From Chryseobacterium piperi (lineage in GTDB: Bacteria > Bacteroidota > Bacteroidia > Flavobacteriales > Weeksellaceae): DNA of 64,000 bases. The position numbers and the translations under genes are program-made. Below are positions 54,117 to 63,063 of this stretch, piece after piece; position 1 is the stretch's first letter, and every line of letters starts with the position of its first letter. The notes under the pieces were generated by a model. It did not search any database, had not been told where the DNA came from, and saw only the letters and a list, made by a program, of their open reading frames with translations. The stretch lies in NCBI RefSeq assembly GCF_002285635.2, contig NZ_CP023049.2, forward strand, positions 2,604,001-2,668,000, read 5' to 3'.

Positions 54117-55178
54117 TTAATCCTTTTCAACGTCAAGGATAAGACTTTTTAAAATATCACTCGTAGAATCTTCACTATAATGATGAATCGATTGCCCCAC
54201 CCAGATGTTGACAAAATCATCATTCTCATTCACTTTCGCAGCCTTTCTTAATTCACCGGTTAATTTATTATGGTAAGGATAAGGCAAAATATAGTCCGAA
54301 TCTTCTATAGCCTCAATAAACCTATTTTTGATCCCTCTGGCATAACGTCCGGAAAAGCTTTTGGTTAAAAGTATATCTTCTTCCTGTACTCTTTCCAGTC
54401 TGCCTTTTTCAAATGGTTTCATCGCACTTTCCTGAGATGCGAGTAAAACACTTCCTACCTGAAAACCTTGCGCACCCAATTTCTTTGAAGCCAATAATGT
54501 TTTAGCGTTATAAAGGCCACCGGCATACATTAATGGAACGCTCACGGCATCATATACCTGTGATAACAAAGATAGCCCTCCGATTTGTGGAATAGATTCA
54601 GTATCGAAAGTTCCTCTGTGTCCTCCTGCTTCAATTCCTTGTACACAGATCATATCAATTCCTGACTTTTCAAGCAGTAGCGCTTCTTTTACAGACGTGC
54701 AAGTCCCGATAAGCACGACTCCATTTTCTTTTAGTTTCTGAATACTCTGACCATCCAGATTTCCAAAAGTAAAGCTTAGTATTTTACAACCTTCCTCAAT
54801 AATAATATCAATTTGCTCATGATAAGTATTGATCTTAAGATCTTCAAAATTCGGAAGATGAACTTCAAGAGAGTTCTCTTTGGCAAGCTCTTCAATAAAC
54901 TCTTTGACTTCAATGAATTTTTCTTTTAAAGAATCTGTAACCTCAGGAATCTGATGAACAAAAATATTGACTGCGAATGGTCGATCTGTTAGTTGTTTCG
55001 TATTCCTGATCAATTGTGCAGATTGGTCTGGCGATAAATCGGCTAATGCCAAAGACCCTAAGCATCCTCGGTTGGATGCTGCAGAAGTCATAGCTGGTGT
55101 ACTTATCCCAAACATCGGAGCCTGTATAATAGGATATTCTATACAAAGTCTTTCACTTATCGCATTTGCCCAAAACAT
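54117..55178 (-). CDS. Nitronate monooxygenase-family FMN enzyme (transposon cargo)
   Basis: The TIM-barrel flavoenzyme starts with the phosphate/FMN motif YPIIQAPMFGISTPAMTSAAS. It contains GCKILSFTFGN, the catalytic-His motif QGIEAGGHRGTFD, and the FMN-binding PLMYAGGLYNAKTL and LGAQGFQVGSVLLAS. 353 residues fits class I nitronate monooxygenases, which oxidise propionate 3-nitronate and related compounds. It is complete and lies in the composite transposon, between the lectin gene (convergent) and the nested IS. That IS inserted 121 bp upstream of its ATG and may have affected its promoter. Confidence 0.88.
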   Translation of the reverse strand: MFWANAISERLCIEYPIIQAPMFGISTPAMTSAASNRGCLGSLALADLSPDQSAQLIRNTKQLTDRPFAVNIFVHQIPEVTDSLKEKFIEVKEFIEELAKENSLEVHLPNFEDLKINTYHEQIDIIIEEGCKILSFTFGNLDGQSIQKLKENGVVLIGTCTSVKEALLLEKSGIDMICVQGIEAGGHRGTFDTESIPQIGGLSLLSQVYDAVSVPLMYAGGLYNAKTLLASKKLGAQGFQVGSVLLASQESAMKPFEKGRLERVQEEDILLTKSFSGRYARGIKNRFIEAIEDSDYILPYPYHNKLTGELRKAAKVNENDDFVNIWVGQSIHHYSEDSTSDILKSLILDVEKD

Positions 55179-55299
55179 AATACCATTTTTGATTTAAAAT
55201 TTACAAAAAATGGAGTAAATACTACCACGATATTTGAAATACATTTTATTGATGTAGTCAATTAAATCAAGCAAAATATTATTCTTTCAATTAATTATA

Positions 55300-56256
55300 C
55301 TGAGTTATCCAAATAAATTCTGTATATTGTTACCAGAACCTGAGCTATATGGAAATATTTAAAGGTCAAAATCTTATCAACTTTGGAAAAGTCTTCCCAG
55401 ATGACGATTCATGTCTGGGTTATTTGTTTGACTTGAAATGGAAAGACGGCTTTGTTTGTACGAAGTGCGGTAATACCTCAGGCTGTGAAAAATCAGGCCA
55501 TAAATATCATTGTTATAGCTGCAATCATGTAGAAAGTGGCACAGCAGGGACGTTATTTCATAGGGTTCGATTCGGTTTACACAAAGCCTTTCATATTGTT
55601 TTTGAAATGGTAAACAGTAGTAAAGGGATCTCGAGCATTCAGGTAGGCCTTCGCTATGGCATCCGCCAACCCACGGCATGGACATTTATGCATAAGGTAA
55701 GAAAAGCCATGGAAAGCAGTAAGAAATATCCGATGTCTGATTGGGTTCATGTAGACGAATTTGTGGTAGGGGGAATGGAAGAGGGTAAAAAAGGCAGAAG
55801 CTATAACACACAAAAAACCAAAGCTGTTGTGGCGGTTGAACTTAGCGAAAAGCATCAGGTGAAACGTGTTTACATCAAAGCCATTGATGATTATTCTGCT
55901 AAATCCTTAACGCCTATTTTTGAGCAGCACATCAGTGAATCAGCCAAAGTGGTGACCGATAAGTGGAAAGGATATCTTCCCTTGAGTAAAAAGTATAACA
56001 TTGAGCAAATCTCTTCAGATCAAGGAAAGTATTTTAAACAATTACACCTGATTATCCACCAGATAAAGTCTTGGATTCGAACCATACCCACTCATGTAAG
56101 TAAAAAACATGTAGAAAGTTATTTTAATGAATTTTCATACCGTATTAACCGTTCACAAAATAGAAATACCATCTTTCATAACATTATCCAAAGAATGCTT
56201 AATGCAAAACCTTTGAATTACGATAAATTAATACGGAAATTAAGCGTATAACTCGA
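55300..56256 (+). mobile_element. IS1595-type element nested in the composite transposon
   Basis: This 957-bp element is flanked by the 8-bp direct repeat TAATTATA (55292-55299 and 56257-56264). The repeat length matches what IS1595 elements produce. The ends CTGAGTTAT and ATAACTCGA form an imperfect terminal inverted repeat (GAGTTAT core). Its transposase reading frame is intact. Confidence 0.85.
55349..56251 (+). CDS. IS1595-family (ISXO2-like) transposase
   Basis: The N-terminus carries a zinc ribbon (CTKCG and CYSC, with CEKSGHKYHC between) that binds IS ends. The ISXO2-like DDE/N domain follows with VHVDEFVVGGMEEGKKGR and VVTDKWKGYLPL. SKKHVESYFNEFSYRINR at the end contains the late Glu/Asn and structural residues. 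300 residues, full length. Single copy in the window. Confidence 0.94.
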   Translation: MEIFKGQNLINFGKVFPDDDSCLGYLFDLKWKDGFVCTKCGNTSGCEKSGHKYHCYSCNHVESGTAGTLFHRVRFGLHKAFHIVFEMVNSSKGISSIQVGLRYGIRQPTAWTFMHKVRKAMESSKKYPMSDWVHVDEFVVGGMEEGKKGRSYNTQKTKAVVAVELSEKHQVKRVYIKAIDDYSAKSLTPIFEQHISESAKVVTDKWKGYLPLSKKYNIEQISSDQGKYFKQLHLIIHQIKSWIRTIPTHVSKKHVESYFNEFSYRINRSQNRNTIFHNIIQRMLNAKPLNYDKLIRKLSV

Positions 56257-56322
56257 TAATTATAATTTCAATGAAAATTAAAATTTGTCAATAAAAAAAG
56301 TTAAAAAAAACTTATTACCTTA

Positions 56323-57181
56323 GAGTCTGTTTAAATTTTATTCAGTAATAATTTTATGGCGGATAATTTGACCATGTTTTCAGAGGATTCCATTAAGAGT
56401 TCATAATTTCTGCATAATCTTCTATCGTTATCAAACCAAGCAAATGTACGCTCTATAATCCATCGTTTATGAATTGGCTCAAACCCTTTTACTTTTTTGT
56501 CACTCCGCATTACGATCTGAATGATATAATTAAACTTAATTCTTATTTCCTCAATAATCTCTCCTCTATAACCTCCGTCCGCCAGGATTACCTGAAGCGG
56601 AATTAGTAAATATCGCAGTGTTTTGATCAGTAACAATGCAGCCTTACTCTCATGAACATTGGCTACACTTACCATTACGGCTAACAAAAAACCATTTTTG
56701 TCTACCACAACGTGTCTCTTGATTCCTTTTATTTTTTTACCTCCGTCAAAGCCATTGAGTGAACGGTTATTTCCCCAACGAACACTTTGACTGTCAATAA
56801 TTCCTAAACTTGCCTGCGCTTTCTGACCCCTGTTTCGTCGTACTTCCTCTCTCAATTTTGATAATAATAAATCGAAAATCTCCAGATTTGACCATTTTGA
56901 ATAATAGTAATAAACCAATTGCCATTTGGGAAAATCATGAGGTAAAAGTCTCCATTGACAGCCTGTTTTTACTAAATAACTGATAGCATTCCAAATGACA
57001 ACCAAATCATATTTTCGTTTTCTGTCATCAAAATCTAATGCTTTTTTTATAAATTGCCACTGAGTTTGGGTTAAGTCCGTTGGATACATTGATGTTTTTT
57101 TCTTTTGCAACTCTAAAATGACAATTTTTATGCAACTTTTAACCCTTACTATTTTTTATTATTACTTTTTTAAACAGGCTC
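56323..57181 (-). mobile_element. IS5-family element, right copy
   Basis: This 859-bp element has identical ends to the left copy and the same orientation. Left TTA is 56320-56322 and right TTA 57182-57184. The right edge cuts codon 88 of the SIMPL gene. Confidence 0.93.
56331..57110 (-). CDS. IS5-family DDE transposase, right copy
   Basis: This 259-residue transposase is identical in sequence to the left copy, with an intact DDE motif set. Either copy could supply transposase for the whole unit. Confidence 0.95.
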   Translation of the reverse strand: MQKKKTSMYPTDLTQTQWQFIKKALDFDDRKRKYDLVVIWNAISYLVKTGCQWRLLPHDFPKWQLVYYYYSKWSNLEIFDLLLSKLREEVRRNRGQKAQASLGIIDSQSVRWGNNRSLNGFDGGKKIKGIKRHVVVDKNGFLLAVMVSVANVHESKAALLLIKTLRYLLIPLQVILADGGYRGEIIEEIRIKFNYIIQIVMRSDKKVKGFEPIHKRWIIERTFAWFDNDRRLCRNYELLMESSENMVKLSAIKLLLNKI

Positions 57182-57444
57182 TTAATTCCTTTTGAAATAA
57201 GATAATCATTAATAACTTTCCGGTCTAATGCAAGCTCATCATAAGCCGATTTTAAATCAGAATTATTTTTAGAAAAGCTTCCCGACCATGTAATAAGATC
57301 AGAAGCAAACTGCTTCGTTCCTAATCCAGTTACTGAAATTGTATTTTCAGATTTATTCCTGTTTTTAATGGCACTTCCCAAAAGACCAAGGCCAATAATG
57401 AAGCCTACTGCTGCAATGGCAATGACTATAATATTTTTATTCAT
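57182..57444 (-). pseudogene. SIMPL-domain (DUF541) protein, N-terminal fragment
   Basis: The minus strand starts MNKNIIVIAIAAVGFIIGLGLLGSAI, a signal/membrane-anchor helix, then NTISVTGLGTKQFASDLITWSGSF, the DUF541 N-terminal pattern. It continues to VINDYLISKGIK. The frame then runs a further 13 codons into the IS and stops. With the fragment at 51666-52137 the protein is complete, so this is one gene broken by one insertion. A truncated 101-residue product could still be made from this start. Confidence 0.93.
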
Positions 57445-57545
57445 AAAATTTGGTGAATTTGATTAATTTATCATTTAAAAATTGAGTGTTAATGAAATTA
57501 TTATATCAATTTTCATTCCGAAATTTTAAGATTTTTTTAACAAAA

Positions 57546-58319
57546 CTAGGGCTTAGATATTTTCAGTCTTTCTCTGAATACAGGTATTATTTCTTCGAGT
57601 TTCAACAAAACTCCCGATAAGTTTTTTGCTCTCACATAAGTTCGTACCTGAGGCTTGAAGGAAAAAGAAAACTCAATAAATTCTGAGATTCTTTCTGAAG
57701 GAATTCCTGCATCCGTAAAGTAATCATCTTCTACCCTTTTTCGCACCCATGCAATATGCTCCTGCAAATCATCGTACCTATATTCACGCTTTTGCCTTCT
57801 TGCTCTTCCACTAATCAAATCATATGTTCCCTGAACGTCCAGAGAGCCTAAAAGTACCGGAAGTAAAACTTTCTTTACTTCTGCCGGCTTTGCTCTCATT
57901 TTTCCTATAGGTTGTGGAAGTCCGACAGCCTGCTTAACAAGTTCTCCTTTATCTAATGTTGCCACACTTCTGGAATCTTTTGTCAGATCACCAGATAGCT
58001 TTTTTACGGTAACTTCTTCTATATCTTCAGGTATTTTCACCAGAATAACAAATAATAGAGGATTATTATTTCCTAGCAGCACTCTTTTCGAGGCCCTTTC
58101 GTAGCCTGATCTTACAAATCTCAATTCATCATTTTCTGAGGCTTCAATAGAGAATTCACCTAAAGAGTTAGTGTATGTTTTCTTATCTGTAGACATATTC
58201 ACTACTGTAACCGCAGGCAAATTAATATCATTATCATCTGTGATTCTTCCTCTTACCATTTGTTGAGAATAAAAAGCCTCTCCTACCAATAATAAAATCA
58301 ATAACAGAACCCCTTTCAT
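57546..58319 (-). CDS. Carboxypeptidase-regulatory-like domain protein, copy A
   Basis: A signal peptide (to about residue 19) is followed by a carboxypeptidase-regulatory-like beta sandwich (about 22-95). It reads MVRGRITDDNDINLPAVTVVNMSTDKKTYTNSLGEFSIEASENDELRFVRSGYERASKRV in order. The C-terminal 130 residues are helical with no recognised motif (VRKRVEDDYFTDAGIPSERISEFIEFSFSF). No barrel domain is present, unlike TonB receptors. It is clearly related to the next gene upstream (58390-59136). Function unknown; probably periplasmic. Confidence 0.82.
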   Translation of the reverse strand: MKGVLLLILLLVGEAFYSQQMVRGRITDDNDINLPAVTVVNMSTDKKTYTNSLGEFSIEASENDELRFVRSGYERASKRVLLGNNNPLLFVILVKIPEDIEEVTVKKLSGDLTKDSRSVATLDKGELVKQAVGLPQPIGKMRAKPAEVKKVLLPVLLGSLDVQGTYDLISGRARRQKREYRYDDLQEHIAWVRKRVEDDYFTDAGIPSERISEFIEFSFSFKPQVRTYVRAKNLSGVLLKLEEIIPVFRERLKISKP

Positions 58320-58389
58320 AGCTTACTTTGTATCTTTAAACACCAATGATTAATACGTTGCTTTCTAATAAGATGAATTCTCATAAGCA

Positions 58390-59136
58390 TTATCTTTGAG
58401 TCTGTGGTGCACGATAGGATGAAATTCTGGCAAGAACTGCCCTTTGAAACCTCATTAAGTCTGCATCACTACAATATCCGTATTTTAGGATTTTCTTCCT
58501 TTCAAAACCACCTCTTAAAACATAATAAATAAAATGCTGAATTTGTGATTTCTCTATTTTCAGGTCTGCAAAATATTGTTCTCCTAAACTGGCACTCAGG
58601 TAATTCATAAGGTCAACATCATCCCATTGGTCTTTTACCTTACCTATGCTAAACCCCTCTCCTTTGGGTTGTACAAATTCACCTCCTTTTGCCGCTAGAA
58701 CCCTTGGATCAGATTTTTGACGCATATACTTAGCGAGACCTTCTGTGAACTTATCTACTTTTTTAGGCCTGTCCAGATTTTTGGAATCTATTTTTAAATC
58801 TCCGGTAATTCCCTTTTTGATTTCTACTTCAGGAATCAATGTTGCCTGACGTACGAGAACCATATTAATAGGGGCTCCTACATTCTCTTTTGTGATTTTC
58901 TTATTCATCCTTTCATAGCCGTTTTTGACAAAACGGAGCTCATCTCCCTGACGACCGGAAATCATAAAGTGTCCATCTGAATTAGTCAGAACACGTTCAT
59001 CTGTCCGAATATTGATTACGGTGACCTCAGGTACTTCAATACGTTCTTCAGAAGCAACTTTACCAAAGAGATACTCCTGCGCATGAACCTGAATAAAGAA
59101 GACAAAAGATAAAAGAAAGAATAGTCTTAATTTCAC
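58390..59136 (-). CDS. Carboxypeptidase-regulatory-like domain protein, copy B
   Basis: The architecture matches copy A: signal peptide (MKLRLFFLLSFVFFIQVHAQ), a beta sandwich with LFGKVASEERIEVPEVTVINIRTDERVLTNSDGHFMISGRQGDELRFVKNGYERM in order, then a helical C-terminal half. The shared VTVxN, TNSxGxF and DELRFVxxGYER motifs point to tandem duplication. A 70-bp gap separates the two, so they probably form an operon. Function unknown. Confidence 0.82.
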   Translation of the reverse strand: MKLRLFFLLSFVFFIQVHAQEYLFGKVASEERIEVPEVTVINIRTDERVLTNSDGHFMISGRQGDELRFVKNGYERMNKKITKENVGAPINMVLVRQATLIPEVEIKKGITGDLKIDSKNLDRPKKVDKFTEGLAKYMRQKSDPRVLAAKGGEFVQPKGEGFSIGKVKDQWDDVDLMNYLSASLGEQYFADLKIEKSQIQHFIYYVLRGGFERKKILKYGYCSDADLMRFQRAVLARISSYRAPQTQR

Positions 59137-59316
59137 GGATAGATATTATAAAGCAAATCTAAAATTATTTTTAATGTATACCACAAGTTTAACCACAGTT
59201 AACGCGTTTTAGCATTTTTTTTGGAATTTCCATTTCCCATTTGTTAAATAGCGAATTACAATTGTTAAAATTTCACTTAAATTTTAGCTAACTTGCAATC
59301 TCAATTCATTTTAAAA

Positions 59317-62300
59317 ATGCAAAATTCTTATACAGTAATCAATGCTTCTGCTGGTTCAGGGAAAACCTATGCTCTGGTTCAGAGGCTTTTGATGATCTGT
59401 CTTCGTTATCCTAATCAGCAGCAGGCCATCAGAAATATTTTAGCACTCACTTTCACCAATAAGGCGGCCAATGAAATGAAGGAGAGAATTTTGTCATGGC
59501 TGGGCAATTTCTCAGCAAGCAATTTTGCTGATAACAATGATCTGAAAAACATCCAGAAAGTCTTCAAAGAAGAAGGCATAAAAATTACCATTGACGAGTT
59601 ACATGTTCGGTCTAAAAAACTATTGGATTACGTTCTTCACAACTACTCCACTTTAAACATAGGAACCATTGACCGTTTCAATTCTCGTCTGGTACGAAGC
59701 TTTTCTTATGAACTGGGACTGGCAAAAAATTTCAATCTTGAAATTGAAGCTGAGCCTTTCCTGATAGAAGCCGTAGATAAAATGCTGGATCAGATTGGAG
59801 AAAATGACACTATTTCCAATTCCTTTATGGATTATGTGGATTATAGTCTTGAAAATAATGAGCGGATTAACCTCAATAAGAACCTGTATGATTCAGCGAA
59901 AGAATTTGTAAAAGATATTCATTACGAGCAACTGAAAAGCAATCATAACTTTGATGATACCAATTACGAGGATATAAAAAATACGATCCGTAAAGAGATT
60001 GTACTGAATAAAAAAAGTTCTGTAGAAATTGCTTCTGCATCGGTTGAATTATTCAAATCCAGAAATATTGAGATTGAAGATTTTGCGCAGGGAAAAAATG
60101 GAATTGGTGGCTTTTTCACCAAAGTCCTGGATTTTTATCACCAAAAAAGAGCAGGATTTCCTTTTCCGACTACACAGGAGGAGTCTGTCGTAAATAACTA
60201 CAGAAAAGGATCCTCTTCGAAAGCTAAAAGTAAAGAAACAGATATTTTTGAAATTCTTGAAACTCTTTTAGAGAATCGAATGCAGCTTATTCTTCTCTAC
60301 ATTGAAACTCAGAAAAAAGAGAAGATTCTATCTGCATTGCTTCCCCTCAAAGTCAATAAAGATATTCAGAATGAATTAAAGAAAATTGAAGAGGAAAATG
60401 ATCTGGTCTTGCTTTCAAAATTCAATATTCTGATCAATGAAAATTTAAGAAATGAACCTTCAGCCTTTATTTATGAAAAAGTAGGCTCTCAGTTTCAGCA
60501 CTATTTCTTTGATGAATTTCAGGACACCTCTGAATTACAGTGGCAAAATTTTATTCCTCTGAGAAATCACAGCGTATCCACAGAAAATACGTCTTTTACT
60601 TTGGTTGGCGATCCTAAACAAAGTATTTACCGTTTTCGGGGTGGAGAAAGCAAATTGATGCTGGATATCATTAACAAAAAAGAAATTTCACCCAAAGAAG
60701 CAGAGCTGCTTGTATTAAAAGATAACTGGAGAAGTGCAAAGAACATCGTTTTATTTAATAATGAGCTCTATCAATATCATTCCAGAGATCTGGAGGAAGA
60801 GCATAAGAATATCTTTGGGACCGATGCTGAACAAAGTCCAAAATCAGCAATTGATGGCCGGGTAAAGGTGAATCTTATTGAAAACCTTACCAATGAAGAT
60901 TTCTATAATGATACTTCGGAAAGAATGCAAAAAGATATTCAGGAAGCGCTGGACAACGGATTTAAATTTTCCGATATTACGATACTTTGCCGGGGCAATT
61001 TTGACATTTTCAGCTATTCTCAAAAGCTGGGAAATCTAAAGGTTAATTACCGAAGTGAAGAAACCAATATCAAAACGATTTCCGATAAAGGTTTAACATT
61101 AGAACTTTCTAATACATTACAAGCTGTCATTGAATTTTTAAAGTGGGAAACCAATCCTAAAAATAAACCTAATTTAATCATGATGATGTATTATCTGAAT
61201 AAGTTAGGAAGAGTGATCATGCCGGACTTCACATTAGAAATGAAAGAAATCCTGGAAATCGAATCTCATGAGGAAATCCTTCAATTTATTCAGCATAAAT
61301 ATGCATTACAACTCAGACAAGATCATTTCCCAAGATTCAATCTATACAATTTTGTAGAATATTATGTCAATGAGTTTTCTTTTGAGAATAAGGAAACCGA
61401 TTTTTTACTCAACTTTCTGGAAATGCTTTTCAACTTTACCCAAAATGCAGGAGCAAGTACAAAGGAATTTTTGAAATATTGGGATGAAGAGGCGTCTACC
61501 TACACCATTCAGGCTTCGGAAAACATTGATGCTATCCAGATTATGACGATTCACAAAGCAAAAGGGCTGGAATTCCCTATTGTCTTTATTCCAATGATGA
61601 ATAAAAATCGTGATGCAGAATTTACCAATTGGTTTGAGACCAATAACAACGAGGCTTTAAAGTCTGTTAACATCAACCAGTTCAATAAAAACTTAGAGGC
61701 TTACGACAAGGAAATTGAGAAATTCAATAAACAAAATTCTTACAAAAACCTAATTGATAGATTATGCCTGCAATACGTTGCTACAACACGACCTGTAGAG
61801 CAACTATATTTTTATCTCCAAAAGCCCAATAAAACATCCAATAATCTTGAACTTTTAGAATTTATCCAAACCAAAAATACAGAACAAGCAGACGAGTTCG
61901 ATCTGTATGAAGTCCATCCTGAAATGCTAAAAAAGCATTCCAAAGATAAAACCTCATCTTTTAAGACAAAAGATATCCGAAACCTAAAAAACATCAACGA
62001 AAAAAGTACTTCCATTAAAATTGCAACTCCTTCTAAAAACTATCAGGTTCGAAATGAGAAAGTAAGAATAGGGCTTTTCGTTCACGAGCTCCTTTCAAAG
62101 ATCAATACTGAAAAAGACATTAAAAAAATACTCGAAAGTTATGTTCTGGAAGGGCAGATTACGCTTACTGAAAAGAATGAAATTCATGAAACTTTACAAC
62201 AAATTGTCAATACCTATTCTGAATTTTTTGATGAAAAATGGGAAGTAATCAATGAAAAAGACATTATGATTTCAGAAAAAGGAGAAAGCCGGATTTACAG

Positions 62301-62457
62301 GCCTGACAGAATTTTAAAGAATGATGAAGGCTATATTATTGTAGATTTCAAAACCGGAGAGGTCTCTGAAAAGAATGACAAACAAATAGAAACATACCGA
62401 AAAGTATTGGAAAGTCTGGGAAGAAAGGTATTGAAGACACAACTTATTTATTTGTAA
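59317..62457 (+). CDS. UvrD-family helicase-nuclease, AddA/RecB-like
   Basis: The N-terminus has Walker A ASAGSGKT (residues 10-17), then a UvrD-like SF1 helicase with the DEFQDTSELQW Walker B and the VGDPKQSIYRFRGG motif. The late helicase motif TIHKAKGLEFPIVFIP follows. The C-terminal PD-(D/E)xK nuclease is visible as RIYRPDRILKND and YIIVDFKTGE. That is the AddA/RecB arrangement for processing double-strand breaks. At about 1,046 residues it is in range for AddA. A partner AddB is not in the window. I use the ATG at 59317; a TTG eight codons upstream is possible. Confidence 0.9.
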   Translation: MQNSYTVINASAGSGKTYALVQRLLMICLRYPNQQQAIRNILALTFTNKAANEMKERILSWLGNFSASNFADNNDLKNIQKVFKEEGIKITIDELHVRSKKLLDYVLHNYSTLNIGTIDRFNSRLVRSFSYELGLAKNFNLEIEAEPFLIEAVDKMLDQIGENDTISNSFMDYVDYSLENNERINLNKNLYDSAKEFVKDIHYEQLKSNHNFDDTNYEDIKNTIRKEIVLNKKSSVEIASASVELFKSRNIEIEDFAQGKNGIGGFFTKVLDFYHQKRAGFPFPTTQEESVVNNYRKGSSSKAKSKETDIFEILETLLENRMQLILLYIETQKKEKILSALLPLKVNKDIQNELKKIEEENDLVLLSKFNILINENLRNEPSAFIYEKVGSQFQHYFFDEFQDTSELQWQNFIPLRNHSVSTENTSFTLVGDPKQSIYRFRGGESKLMLDIINKKEISPKEAELLVLKDNWRSAKNIVLFNNELYQYHSRDLEEEHKNIFGTDAEQSPKSAIDGRVKVNLIENLTNEDFYNDTSERMQKDIQEALDNGFKFSDITILCRGNFDIFSYSQKLGNLKVNYRSEETNIKTISDKGLTLELSNTLQAVIEFLKWETNPKNKPNLIMMMYYLNKLGRVIMPDFTLEMKEILEIESHEEILQFIQHKYALQLRQDHFPRFNLYNFVEYYVNEFSFENKETDFLLNFLEMLFNFTQNAGASTKEFLKYWDEEASTYTIQASENIDAIQIMTIHKAKGLEFPIVFIPMMNKNRDAEFTNWFETNNNEALKSVNINQFNKNLEAYDKEIEKFNKQNSYKNLIDRLCLQYVATTRPVEQLYFYLQKPNKTSNNLELLEFIQTKNTEQADEFDLYEVHPEMLKKHSKDKTSSFKTKDIRNLKNINEKSTSIKIATPSKNYQVRNEKVRIGLFVHELLSKINTEKDIKKILESYVLEGQITLTEKNEIHETLQQIVNTYSEFFDEKWEVINEKDIMISEKGESRIYRPDRILKNDEGYIIVDFKTGEVSEKNDKQIETYRKVLESLGRKVLKTQLIYL

Positions 62458-62517
62458 TCATAAGCTCAACAACTTTATTTATTTTTTCTTATCTTCAGTC
62501 TCTAAACTAATTTTAAT

Positions 62518-62982
62518 ATGAATCGTATTGTAAGCTTTATGAGCATTGGAGCCTTGCTACTTGCCAGTTGCAGCTCCCCAAAAAAGACCTCTATGGACAA
62601 GACACAAGACACAAAAAATGTTAAGATCGAGTTCACAGGTACGGATAATTTTATGATAAAAAACTCTAAGCTAAAAGTAAGCTTGTACGGAGTTCCAGCT
62701 AACATCGCTGATGTTCCGGCTACATTAATTACTGAAAAGGAATTTACTCAGGAAAAGGTTCCCTTCAGTGTTGAACTTCCTTTGCCTGAAAATCCAGAAA
62801 GCCTTATAGAACCTAAAGTAGATAAGGGGGCTGCAGTAAAATACTACGTTACTATCAATTGGGATGCTAACGGAAGTGGCGTGGAAGATAAAGGGGATAT
62901 CGTTATCGATTATGATAAGAAGTTTCCTACCGTTACTATTGATGGAAATTCACAACAGATTTATTTGAAGGAATCAAAATAA
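62518..62982 (+). CDS. Small lipoprotein of unknown function
   Basis: MNRIVSFMSIGALLLASC has a good lipobox (LLASC, Cys18). The mature domain of about 135 residues alternates beta-strand-like stretches (VKIEFTGTDNFMI, LKVSLYGVPANIADVPATLI, AVKYYVTINWDANGSG), suggesting an Ig-like or YbaY-type fold. I do not name a family. It lies 60 bp after the helicase gene and has its own terminator. Confidence 0.78.
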   Translation: MNRIVSFMSIGALLLASCSSPKKTSMDKTQDTKNVKIEFTGTDNFMIKNSKLKVSLYGVPANIADVPATLITEKEFTQEKVPFSVELPLPENPESLIEPKVDKGAAVKYYVTINWDANGSGVEDKGDIVIDYDKKFPTVTIDGNSQQIYLKESK

Positions 62983-63003
62983 ATTTGTCAAGGTATATTA
63001 ATT

Positions 63004-63040
63004 AAATAAGCGATCTCACTTTTGAGATCGTTTATTTTTT
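63004..63040 (+). terminator. Terminator after the small lipoprotein gene
   Basis: CGATCTCA and TGAGATCG pair around CTTT, extended by AAATAA/TTATTT, and end in a T run, 29 bp after the stop codon. Confidence 0.8.
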
Positions 63041-63063
63041 TATTTAGCTACTAGTTCATTAAT

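Larger units (their letters stand above)
52141..57181. mobile_element. Composite transposon (IS5-lectin-NMO-IS1595-IS5) inserted in the SIMPL gene
   Basis: Two identical 859-bp IS5-family elements in direct orientation (52141-52999 and 56323-57181) bracket about 3.3 kb. The outer edges carry a TTA target duplication (52138-52140, 57182-57184), and TTA also flanks each IS on its inner side (53000-53002, 56320-56322). Cargo is a secreted C-type-lectin protein, a nitronate-monooxygenase-like enzyme and a nested IS1595-type element. Clean excision restores the SIMPL frame. The structure may have arisen as a composite transposon or by insertion of a cargo circle at a resident IS copy. Confidence 0.88.
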
